DNA of 12,439 bases from an uncultured Veillonella sp. (GTDB lineage Bacteria; Bacillota; Negativicutes; Veillonellales; Veillonellaceae): assembly GCA_937930265.1 (NCBI GenBank), contig CALGLI010000304.1, positions 1 through 12,439 of the forward strand, read 5' to 3'. The notes under the pieces are model-generated. The model ran no database searches, was not told the origin of the DNA, and saw only the letters and a program-made list of their open reading frames with translations. The position numbers and the translations under genes were made by a program. Below, piece after piece: positions 1-6,282 of the stretch (positions are counted from its first letter, which is position 1; each line of letters starts with the position of its first letter).

Positions 1-440
1 CTGTGGGAGCCCGTATTCGTTTGATTACTGATGGTGATGTGAACCCCGCTATGGAATGTGGTTTAGAAGGTTCTGGTATTCATATGGTGGTCGGTACTGG
101 TGGAGCTCCAGAAGGAGTGCTAGCAGCGGCCGCTTTAAAATGTACTGGTGGGGATATGCAAGCTCGTTTAAAACCAGCTACAGATGAAGAAATTCGTCGC
201 TGTCATGAAATGGGTATCACCGACTTGAACAAAGTGTTGACTATCGATGATTTAGTCAGTGGTGATGATGTTATCTTCTCTGCCACAGCCATTACAGAAG
301 GCAACGTATTATCCTCTATTAAATACTTCCCAGGTGGTGCTCGTACACATTCCGTTGTGATGCGCTATAAAACAGGAACAGTTCGTTTTGTAGATACCAT
401 CCATCGGTTGGACAAAAAGCTTTCCATGAAAGTGAAATAA
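1..440 (+). CDS. glpX: Class II fructose-1,6-bisphosphatase GlpX, C-terminal part (5' end outside window)
   Basis: Only the last 145 or so codons are present; the frame is already open at the first base, so the GTG at position 3 is an internal Val codon and not a start. The fragment carries the GlpX landmarks: an ITDGDV segment near its start, the GTGGAPEGV loop at fragment residues 31-39 (its Glu belongs to the metal/substrate site of the family), and a C-terminal SVVMRYKTGTVRFVDT block. The family hydrolyses fructose 1,6-bisphosphate to fructose 6-phosphate with Mn or Mg in the cytosol and is a gluconeogenic enzyme. That fits a lactate- or organic-acid-using organism. The gene ends 21 nt before an intrinsic terminator and is transcriptionally separate from murA. 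No alternative identity is likely. Confidence 0.93.
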   Translation, partial: VGARIRLITDGDVNPAMECGLEGSGIHMVVGTGGAPEGVLAAAALKCTGGDMQARLKPATDEEIRRCHEMGITDLNKVLTIDDLVSGDDVIFSATAITEGNVLSSIKYFPGGARTHSVVMRYKTGTVRFVDTIHRLDKKLSMKVK

Positions 441-461
441 AACACTATAGATTTATTTAGG

Positions 462-488
462 AAAGACCGTCGTGGGACGGTCTTTTTC
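462..488 (+). terminator. Intrinsic terminator of glpX
   Basis: A perfect 10-bp inverted repeat (462-471 pairing with 476-485) encloses a GTGG loop. It is GC-rich in the inner part and runs into a T-rich tail (483-487). It lies 21 nt after the glpX stop codon and just before the murA promoter. Confidence 0.93.
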
Positions 489-517
489 TTGCGTATAGGG
501 GAAAGATTTAGTATACT
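489..517 (+). promoter_or_regulatory. Probable sigma-70/sigma-A promoter of murA
   Basis: The -10 candidate TATACT (512-517) differs from TATAAT at one position. A weak -35 candidate TTGCGT (489-494) lies 17 bp upstream and abuts the T-tail of the glpX terminator. Transcription would begin near 524 and give a leader of almost 90 nt before murA. The -10 is good; the -35 matches only in TTG. Confidence 0.6.
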
Positions 518-554
518 AGAGTATGAATGTTTGTCAGTCGAAACATGTTTACAA

Positions 555-571
555 GGTGATGAGGTATCACC
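555..571 (+). promoter_or_regulatory. Small hairpin in the murA leader
   Basis: A perfect 6-bp stem (GGTGAT 555-560 with ATCACC 566-571) closes a 5-nt loop, 27 nt upstream of the murA ribosome binding site. A 10-bp palindrome AAACATGTTT (541-550) lies directly before it. There is no T-run after it, so it is not a terminator. It could be an mRNA-stability or regulatory element, or chance; no known riboswitch or leader class was recognised. Confidence 0.35.
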
Positions 572-597
572 GCTAAACGATAACTATAGATAAGATT

Positions 598-603
598 AGG
601 AGG
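598..603 (+). promoter_or_regulatory. Ribosome binding site fixing the TTG start of murA
   Basis: A full AGGAGG lies 7 nt before the TTG at 611. The next residues (EKLIIQGG) are the normal MurA N-terminus, so the rare start codon is convincing. Confidence 0.85.
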
Positions 604-610
604 AATTCAG

Positions 611-1867
611 TTGGAAAAGCTTATTATTCAAGGAGGTACGCCTTTAGAAGGTCGTATTCGAGTAAGTAGTGCAAAAAATGCAGTACTACCTATTATTGCG
701 GCGACTTTATTAGCGTCTACTCCAAGCACCCTGCTTGAAATTCCAGATTTGGAAGATGTTCATACTATTTGTGATGTGATTGCATCCCTTGGTGTGAAAG
801 TAACAAAAGATGGAGAAAATATTACTTTTGATGCGGCTACAATTTCTGCGACAGAGGCGCCTTATGATTTAGTACGTCGTATGCGTGCATCCTTTTTGGT
901 GATGGGACCTTTATTGGCACGCAAAGGGGAAGCTCGAATTGCCTTACCAGGTGGTTGTGCTATTGGCAGTCGTCCTATCGATTTACACTTGAAAGCGTTT
1001 GAAGCGCTAGGTGCGACTATTACTATGGGAGAAGGTTTTGTAGAAGCGAAGGCTCCAGAAGGTTTAAAAGGTAATTTAATTTATTTAGATTTTCCAAGTG
1101 TAGGGGCCACTGAAAATGTAATTATGGCAGCGACCTTTGCGGAAGGGAAAACCATCATTGAAAATGCTGCAGAAGAACCAGAAATTGTTGATTTAGCCAC
1201 GTTCTTGAATAGCATGGGGGCTAATATTCGTGGTGCTGGTACAGATGTGATTCGTATTGAAGGCGTGAAAGAATTGAAAGGCGCTGTGCATACAGTGATT
1301 CCAGACCGTATTGAAGCGGGTACGTATTTAATTGCTGCAGCAATGGCTGGTGGTGATGTATATGTGGAAAATGCCCTTTCAGAGCATTTAAAACCAGTGG
1401 TAGCTAAGTTAAAAGAAGCAGGTGTTACCGTAGAAGAAGATATTGATGGCATCCGTGTTATTAGCAATGGACAGTTGAAAGCAACGTCTATTAAAACTTT
1501 GCCATACCCTGGATTCCCTACAGATATGCAGGCTCAATTTATGGCGATGACGACTGTTGCAAAAGGGACGAGTACTGTGATGGAAACAGTTTTTGAAAAT
1601 CGTTTCATGCATGTGGATGAATTGAAAAAAATGGGCGCTTCTATTGAAGTCGATGATCGAAAAGCCATTGTAACTGGCGTGGAACACTTACTAGGCGCTG
1701 AAGTGGAAGCTACTGACTTGCGTTGTGGCGCTGCCTTAGTATGTGCAGGTCTAGCGGCCACTGGAGTGACTAAAGTCGGTCAATTAGGACATATCGATCG
1801 GGGCTATGATAATTTAGTGGCAAAATTAAAAGGAATAGGTGCTAACATTGTTCGGGTGGACGAGTAA
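611..1867 (+). CDS. murA: UDP-N-acetylglucosamine 1-carboxyvinyltransferase MurA
   Basis: MurA catalyses the first committed step of peptidoglycan synthesis, transfer of enolpyruvate from PEP to UDP-GlcNAc, in the cytosol. The 418-aa length is normal for the family. The sequence shows the N-terminal substrate-site pair Lys22-Asn23 (SSAKNA) and the PEP-loop Cys116 in PGGCAIGSRP. It also has Asp305 in FPTDMQ, the expected general base, and Arg397 in HIDRGYD. Because residue 116 is Cys and not Asp, the enzyme should be fosfomycin-sensitive (inference from the family). The start is TTG with a full AGGAGG 7 nt upstream. The gene has its own promoter and is followed by an mreB-family gene whose frame probably begins inside the last codons of murA, suggesting coupled translation of two wall-building genes. 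Firmicutes often have two murA copies; which one this is cannot be told from here. Confidence 0.97.
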   Translation: MEKLIIQGGTPLEGRIRVSSAKNAVLPIIAATLLASTPSTLLEIPDLEDVHTICDVIASLGVKVTKDGENITFDAATISATEAPYDLVRRMRASFLVMGPLLARKGEARIALPGGCAIGSRPIDLHLKAFEALGATITMGEGFVEAKAPEGLKGNLIYLDFPSVGATENVIMAATFAEGKTIIENAAEEPEIVDLATFLNSMGANIRGAGTDVIRIEGVKELKGAVHTVIPDRIEAGTYLIAAAMAGGDVYVENALSEHLKPVVAKLKEAGVTVEEDIDGIRVISNGQLKATSIKTLPYPGFPTDMQAQFMAMTTVAKGTSTVMETVFENRFMHVDELKKMGASIEVDDRKAIVTGVEHLLGAEVEATDLRCGAALVCAGLAATGVTKVGQLGHIDRGYDNLVAKLKGIGANIVRVDE

Positions 1868-3011
1868 GCAAAAAGAACCTCAATCAAAAGAGGATAGACG
1901 GAAACAACGTCGAATACGTAGAAAGCCAATAGGAACGACTACTAAGCAAACATCCTTTAAACGAGAAAGTCGTCCCATATCGTTCCTTGAAAAAATGAGT
2001 CTCTTATGGACTACGGATATAGGTATCGACTTGGGGACTACTAATGTAGTGATGTATGTCAAAGGTCGAGGTATTGTCTTAGATGAGCCAGGATTCGTAG
2101 CTTGTGATACGAAAACTAGAGAAGTGATTGCCATAGGTCATGAAGCACGAGCTATTTTAGGTAGGACACCAGAAGGAATTGAAGTGATTCAACCTTTAAA
2201 AGGGGGAGTTATTGCAGACTATGATACAACAGCCTATATGTTACGTCATTTTATTCGTCGTGTGGTACCTGTATCTGGGCTCATTCGTTCTCGTATCATA
2301 GCTTGTGTGCCATCCAGTATTACACCAGTAGAAAAACGGGCTGTTTTAGAAGTGCTTTTACAAGCGGGGGCTCGTAAAATAGTGCTCATGGAAGAACCGT
2401 TGGCGGCGGCTATTGGAACTGGCTTAGATAAGGCTGACCAAGTGGGAGCCATGGTAGTCGATATTGGTGGTGGCACCACAGATATTGCTGTCATCTGTGA
2501 TTCTGGGGTGGTAGTCAGTGAAAGCTTGCGCATCGGTGGCGATACCTTTGATGAAGCATTACTACAATATATGAAGCGAAAGAAAAAACTACTGATAGGA
2601 CCATTAACGGCGGAAGATTTAAAAATCGAAGTGGGTACTGTAGATCCAAGGTCTGGAGAGGAACGAGCTATCGTACGAGGTCGGCATAGTGTGACAGGCT
2701 TGCCTCGTGCCGTAGAAATCACATCAAAAGATATGAAGTTTGCCTTAGATAAACCGGTACAAAATATCATTGAAGGGATTATTGGTATTTTAGAAAAAAC
2801 ACCACCAGAGTTACTGGCGCAAATTAATGACCACGGTATTATTTTGACTGGTGGAGGATCTTTACTTCGTGGTTTAGATCGCATGATTACAGAAAAAACT
2901 GGTCGTCCCGCGTATGTAGTGGAGCATCCTAGATATTCTGTTATATTAGGTACAGGAAAAGCATTGTCAGAGTTGAATCAGTTGCGAGATACTTTAGAAG
3001 AGTTACGGTAG
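1839..3011 (+). CDS. mreB: MreB/Mbl-family bacterial actin, probably with a basic N-terminal extension
   Basis: MreB proteins polymerise under the inner membrane and guide peptidoglycan synthesis. The core begins near 1995 (MSLLWTTDIGIDLGTTN) and is about 338 aa, normal for MreB. It has the phosphate-1 loop GIDLGTTN, the EEPLAAAIG segment, the phosphate-2 loop VVDIGGGTTD (about residues 205-214 of the long form) and the adenosine loop GGGSLLRGLD near the C-terminus. The start is uncertain. ATG 1995 gives a canonical N-terminus but has no Shine-Dalgarno sequence, unlike every other gene here. The frame stays open back to GTG 1839 (AGGA 4 nt before it) and TTG 1848 (AGG 8 nt before it), overlapping murA by 20-29 nt. 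It would add 52 or 49 residues containing about 16 Lys/Arg against 5 acidic residues. I chose the long form. No mreC or mreD is adjacent. Family membership is certain; the start is about 60:40. Confidence 0.9.
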   Translation: MLTLFGWTSKQKEPQSKEDRRKQRRIRRKPIGTTTKQTSFKRESRPISFLEKMSLLWTTDIGIDLGTTNVVMYVKGRGIVLDEPGFVACDTKTREVIAIGHEARAILGRTPEGIEVIQPLKGGVIADYDTTAYMLRHFIRRVVPVSGLIRSRIIACVPSSITPVEKRAVLEVLLQAGARKIVLMEEPLAAAIGTGLDKADQVGAMVVDIGGGTTDIAVICDSGVVVSESLRIGGDTFDEALLQYMKRKKKLLIGPLTAEDLKIEVGTVDPRSGEERAIVRGRHSVTGLPRAVEITSKDMKFALDKPVQNIIEGIIGILEKTPPELLAQINDHGIILTGGGSLLRGLDRMITEKTGRPAYVVEHPRYSVILGTGKALSELNQLRDTLEELR

Positions 3012-3108
3012 CATGTGCTTACATTCATAATTCTTTCATATATGGGATATATACTGTAGATAGTAAAAGGGATACTGTGCAATAGTGACACTGTTTTGCA
3101 GGAATTAA

Positions 3109-3138
3109 TTGTTCCGGTTCTTAAAAGTATGATATACT
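3109..3138 (+). promoter_or_regulatory. Extended -10 promoter of the lipoyl-like/S55 gene pair
   Basis: The motif TGATATACT (3130-3138) joins a TG extension to a TATACT -10 box (3133-3138). A weak -35 candidate TTGTTC (3109-3114) sits 18 bp upstream. The start site would be near 3145, which excludes the in-frame ATG at 3143 and supports the ATG at 3173. The same nine bases occur upstream of mlaE. Confidence 0.65.
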
Positions 3139-3157
3139 ATACATGGAAGAAAGATGT

Positions 3158-3163
3158 AGGAGG
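3158..3163 (+). promoter_or_regulatory. Ribosome binding site fixing the start at 3173
   Basis: AGGAGG lies 9 nt before ATG 3173. The in-frame ATG at 3143 has no such site and would place charged and Cys residues ahead of a clean signal peptide. Confidence 0.85.
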
Positions 3164-3172
3164 TGTATATAT

Positions 3173-3457
3173 ATGAAAAAAGTTTTTCTATATAGTTCAT
3201 TGTTAGTAGCATTATTTGTGACAGCTACGGCAGAAGCAGCACCAGTAAACCATGAAACTGTCTTATCTGGTGAAGTAGTATCTGTAGTCAGTGTAGGAAC
3301 TTCGGTGAAAGAAGGAGACCCATTGCTTACAGTACAAACATTAGGGGGACCTATGGTGGCATCTCGTGCTACAGTGAATGGCGTGGTGCAAACGGTTTCA
3401 GTGGAACCAGGTGCCTCAGTGGAACGTGGTCAAATTATAACCGTGATAAATAATTAA
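3173..3457 (+). CDS. Small secreted protein with a lipoyl/biotinyl-like domain lacking the modified lysine
   Basis: The product is 94 aa. Residues 1-22 are a signal peptide (MKK, hydrophobic stretch, AEA before the predicted cut), so it should be exported to the periplasm. Residues 29-93 read as a single biotinyl/lipoyl-type beta-barrel with the expected internal pseudo-symmetry: SGEVVSVVSVGTSVKEGD in the first half and NGVVQTVSVEPGASVERG in the second. In true biotin carriers the turn between halves holds the AMKM lysine; here that turn reads TLGGPM (residues 56-61), so biotinylation or lipoylation is not expected. The same fold occurs in HlyD/AcrA-type adaptors, but there is no room for their helical hairpin or membrane segment. 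It is followed after 32 nt by the S55-domain gene, probably in the same transcript. The fold is well supported; no function is known to me. Confidence 0.8.
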   Translation: MKKVFLYSSLLVALFVTATAEAAPVNHETVLSGEVVSVVSVGTSVKEGDPLLTVQTLGGPMVASRATVNGVVQTVSVEPGASVERGQIITVINN

Positions 3458-3489
3458 TCATTAATAATCAATAAGAAGAGGCGATATAG

Positions 3490-5379
3490 ATGCAATTACA
3501 TCGTTTTTGGCGTCGGTGCACTAAAGGTGTGCTGACGCTCTTATTGTGTGGGGCAACTTTTACAAGTGCTCATGCAATAGAATTTATGAATATAGAAGAT
3601 GTACATCGTGGCATGGTAGGTCATGCAGATACGGTGGTACAAGGGGATAAGATTGATTCTTTTAATGTCGAAGTTCTAGGGGTGATGAAACAACGTGGTC
3701 CATCAGGAGATTTAATTTTAGTGAAAGTGTCCGGACCAGTCATAGATGCTTCAGGTGGTATTGTCCACGGTATGAGTGGTAGTCCTGTGTACATTGATGG
3801 AAAACTGGTAGGCGCCATTGCCTATGGTTGGGGATTCACAGATGGAACCTTGGGGATGGTGACCCCTATTGGGCAAATGGTAAAGCTCTGGGACGAGAAA
3901 TACCAAAAAGATTTACCGAATCCTTGGAAGGATACCCAGTTAATACCATTGGGAACGCCATTGATGGCAGATGGTTATGATGAAACATCCTTAGCATACT
4001 TGGGAACAAAATTTAAGGATTTTGGTTATAAAGGATATGCTACGGCTAGTGATAGCACTGATGATGTGGTGAAACCTATGGTGCCAGGTGGCTCTATAGC
4101 AGCGTTACTAGTAAAAGGCGATTTGAAGATGGGTGCCGTAGGTACCGTTACCTATGTAGATAAGGATAAAGTCGTCGCTTTTGGTCATCCTTTTGATAAG
4201 AGAGGGTCTACTGGTTATTTCATGAATAACTCTAGTATTTTTACGGTAGTAAAAAGCATAGACTCTGGATTTAAATTAGGCTCATTAGGTCGAGAAGTGG
4301 GCGTTATCACGGAAGATCGTGGAGCAGGGATTGCTGGTACTGTGGGGGTATTTGGAAAAGGTGTTCCTGTACGCATGCAATTGCGTGATTTGGATCGCGG
4401 GGTAGAACGAAATGCAGCAGTTACCGTGGTGGAATCTCCTAAACTTACCCCTACCTTGGTGGCTACCTCGGTGTATAGCTTGCTGAACAAAACATTAGAC
4501 CGTGTAGGTGGTGGTACTGCTAAGATTGCGATTACGATTACACCAGTTGATCCTAAGTTACCTACTTTGGAACGGCGAAATATGGTGTATTCTAGCAGGT
4601 CTGTATCTGAAAAATCTATTGATGAGTTATTCGATATTGTAGAAAGCTTAATGAATAATGCTTTCAAAAACTATGAAATTAGAGATATTCAAGTAGATGT
4701 ACAAGTGGAAGAAGCAAAGCGAACGGCTACGATTATCGATGCTAGTGCAGACCAAGTCATTGTATCCCCTGGTGACAATATTGTGATTACTGCCAATTTA
4801 CAAGCCTATCGGAAGGGAAAGATACAACGAGAAATTATTTTTACAGTTCCAAAGGAACAAAAACTTGGAACCTATACACTTGAAGTGCGTGGCGGTGGCG
4901 TCATTCCTTTGCCATATTTGTTTGAAAAACAAAAATATAATTTGACCGATGAAATCGTGCAACGATTGAAAGTGCATAAAAACTTTGAGGAATATTTCAA
5001 AGATCTCAGTGAAGATGATCAGAATAACCAAATTGTGGCAGAGTTCTTAGCCGACGATATTAGTATGGTGGAAGAGTCTGGCGAAAAAGTGAAGAAGCAA
5101 CGCCTTGAGGCAGACGATGATGATGTGGATGATGATGAACTGCCAAATGGAGGTAAGCATAAAAAAGGATTGAAAGCATCGGATGATGATGAAAAAGAAA
5201 AAAATGAAGCTACACGAGTGGTAGTAGATTATGTCGTCTTAGGTGATGGACAGTTTACTGTACAGGTGGTGGATGCAAAAGATCGAGATCGTTTGCGCAA
5301 ACAACGAATCAAAGCAAAGCTTTCAAAGCTAGTGGAGAAAGCAAAAGCAGAAGAGACAACTCAAACGAAACATAAATAG
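3490..5379 (+). CDS. Exported SpoIVB-type S55 peptidase-domain protein
   Basis: The 629-aa product starts with a signal peptide (about residues 1-29, cut after AHA) and should act in the periplasm. Residues 34-132 contain the S55 serine block, with GGIVHGMSGSPVYIDGKLVG (89-108); one of the two serines in GMSGSP is the expected nucleophile. A second block at about 217-290 has VVAFGHPFDKRG, with His233 the candidate catalytic histidine. In SpoIVB the His block precedes the Ser block, so the order here is reversed. Residues about 295-500 look like beta-rich domains without a recognised family. The tail is low-complexity: an acidic Asp run near 540-550, a further acidic patch near 561-568, then a Lys/Arg-rich end. 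No PDZ domain was recognised. ATG 3490 follows GAGG by 8 nt. It appears co-transcribed with the small lipoyl-like gene and is closed by a strong terminator. Substrate unknown; a non-proteolytic role is possible. Confidence 0.85.
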   Translation: MQLHRFWRRCTKGVLTLLLCGATFTSAHAIEFMNIEDVHRGMVGHADTVVQGDKIDSFNVEVLGVMKQRGPSGDLILVKVSGPVIDASGGIVHGMSGSPVYIDGKLVGAIAYGWGFTDGTLGMVTPIGQMVKLWDEKYQKDLPNPWKDTQLIPLGTPLMADGYDETSLAYLGTKFKDFGYKGYATASDSTDDVVKPMVPGGSIAALLVKGDLKMGAVGTVTYVDKDKVVAFGHPFDKRGSTGYFMNNSSIFTVVKSIDSGFKLGSLGREVGVITEDRGAGIAGTVGVFGKGVPVRMQLRDLDRGVERNAAVTVVESPKLTPTLVATSVYSLLNKTLDRVGGGTAKIAITITPVDPKLPTLERRNMVYSSRSVSEKSIDELFDIVESLMNNAFKNYEIRDIQVDVQVEEAKRTATIIDASADQVIVSPGDNIVITANLQAYRKGKIQREIIFTVPKEQKLGTYTLEVRGGGVIPLPYLFEKQKYNLTDEIVQRLKVHKNFEEYFKDLSEDDQNNQIVAEFLADDISMVEESGEKVKKQRLEADDDDVDDDELPNGGKHKKGLKASDDDEKEKNEATRVVVDYVVLGDGQFTVQVVDAKDRDRLRKQRIKAKLSKLVEKAKAEETTQTKHK

Positions 5380-5391
5380 CCTCATGTGAAG

Positions 5392-5434
5392 AGAGCAGGA
5401 AGTGATACCTCATCATTTCCTGCTCTTATTTTTG
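5392..5434 (+). terminator. Intrinsic terminator after the S55 gene
   Basis: A 15-bp stem (5392-5406 with 5412-5426, one G-U pair) closes an ACCTC loop and is followed by TTATTTTT. It lies 12 nt after the stop codon and separates the S55 unit from the mla operon. Confidence 0.93.
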
Positions 5435-5453
5435 AAAACTCGTATGGTACTAC

Positions 5454-5482
5454 TGCACATTCAAAGAGTTTTGTGATATACT
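5454..5482 (+). promoter_or_regulatory. Promoter of the mlaEFD-tolC-tamB operon
   Basis: A -35 candidate TGCACA (5454-5459, four of six consensus bases) is 17 bp from a TATACT -10 box (5477-5482), which carries a TG extension (5474-5475). Transcription would begin near 5489, giving a leader of about 25 nt before mlaE. No further promoter was evident between the genes downstream. Confidence 0.75.
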
Positions 5483-5512
5483 GAAAGTTGATACAAATAC
5501 TCAGGAGGAATT

Positions 5513-6274
5513 ATGGTTTGGTTAACATGGATTGGTAAGCAAATAATCTTTTTCCTATCCCAAATAGGAGAGGCCATGCTGTTACTATGGAGGACCATAG
5601 GACAATTACCAAAAATAAATTGGAAGCTCACAATCGAACAAATGGCGCACTTAGGAGTACACTCCTTGCCGATTTTGTCACTCACTATGTTTTTTGCAGG
5701 CGCTGTTATGACATTACAAGTAGCAGATGTACTCATTCGTTATGGAGCACAGGGAACTGTAGGAGGTATTATGGCCATTGCCATGGGGCGTGAACTGGGA
5801 CCAGTCTTAGTGGGCGTTGTATTAGCAGGTCGTGTGGGTGCTGCGATTACTGCAGAACTAGGAACGATGAAGGTCACTGAGCAAATTGATGCGCTCAAGG
5901 TGATGGCAGTGAATCCTATCGGCTATTTAGTGGTACCTCGCGTTGTAGCTTGCATGGTTATGGTGCCTATCCTAACATTTTATGGTGTTCTTATTGGCAC
6001 TGGTGGCGGTTACTTGGTGGCTACTGTGGTGAAAGGGCTAGCAGGGTCTACCTACTTAGATTCCATCCAAATTTTTGCTATCCTATCTGACTTGACGTAC
6101 GGATTAATTAAATCTTGTGTATTCGGAGCAGTTATTGCCTTAGTGGGATCCTATAAAGGAATGTACACAGATATGGGGGCGACTGCTGTTGGGTATGCCA
6201 CTACTAGTTCTGTGGTCACAAGTATCATCTTAGTATTTATATTAAATTACTTTTTATCAGTCTTATTATTCTAG
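5513..6274 (+). CDS. mlaE: MlaE-family ABC transporter permease
   Basis: This is the inner-membrane permease of the MCE-type phospholipid transporter. At 253 aa it matches the family. It shows an amphipathic N-terminal segment (about 1-45) and several hydrophobic membrane segments (about 50-72, 86-106, 138-172, 198-214 and 231-252). The family's signature lies in the cytoplasmic loop: ELGPVL (94-99), AGRVGAAITAELGTM (105-119) and EQIDAL (123-128), the coupling region that contacts the ATPase. ATG 5513 lies 4 nt after AGGAGG, slightly close but the only sensible start. It is the first gene of the operon and its stop codon overlaps the ribosome binding site of mlaF. Phospholipid as the substrate follows from the family and from work on Veillonella; the direction of transport cannot be read from sequence. 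Confidence 0.95.
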   Translation: MVWLTWIGKQIIFFLSQIGEAMLLLWRTIGQLPKINWKLTIEQMAHLGVHSLPILSLTMFFAGAVMTLQVADVLIRYGAQGTVGGIMAIAMGRELGPVLVGVVLAGRVGAAITAELGTMKVTEQIDALKVMAVNPIGYLVVPRVVACMVMVPILTFYGVLIGTGGGYLVATVVKGLAGSTYLDSIQIFAILSDLTYGLIKSCVFGAVIALVGSYKGMYTDMGATAVGYATTSSVVTSIILVFILNYFLSVLLF

Positions 6275-6282
6275 GAGGACCT

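Noticed and set aside
2246..2884. 212-codon open frame on the minus strand opposite mreB
   Set aside because: It is antisense to a clearly coding gene with intact MreB motifs; its translation is Ser/Pro/Thr-rich and low in recognisable domains, as expected for a shadow frame. Other minus-strand frames opposite murA, S55, mlaF, mlaD, tolC and tamB were dismissed for the same reason.
3050..3055. Additional TATACT box upstream of the lipoyl-like gene
   Set aside because: No acceptable -35 box or TG extension lies at the proper distance; the 3130-3138 box is better placed.
3012..3108. Terminator after mreB
   Set aside because: Only AT-only or 3-4 bp inverted repeats without a T-tract were found, so no terminator is called; read-through from mreB into the next unit is possible.
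3143..3172. In-frame upstream ATG at 3143 as start of the small lipoyl-like gene
   Set aside because: It has no ribosome binding site, lies at or before the predicted transcription start, and would put a charged Cys-containing segment ahead of a clean signal peptide. ATG 3173 has AGGAGG 9 nt upstream.
3338..3370. Biotinylation or lipoylation site in the small secreted protein
   Set aside because: The turn that would carry the lysine has Gly-Gly-Pro-Met and no Lys, and the protein is exported.
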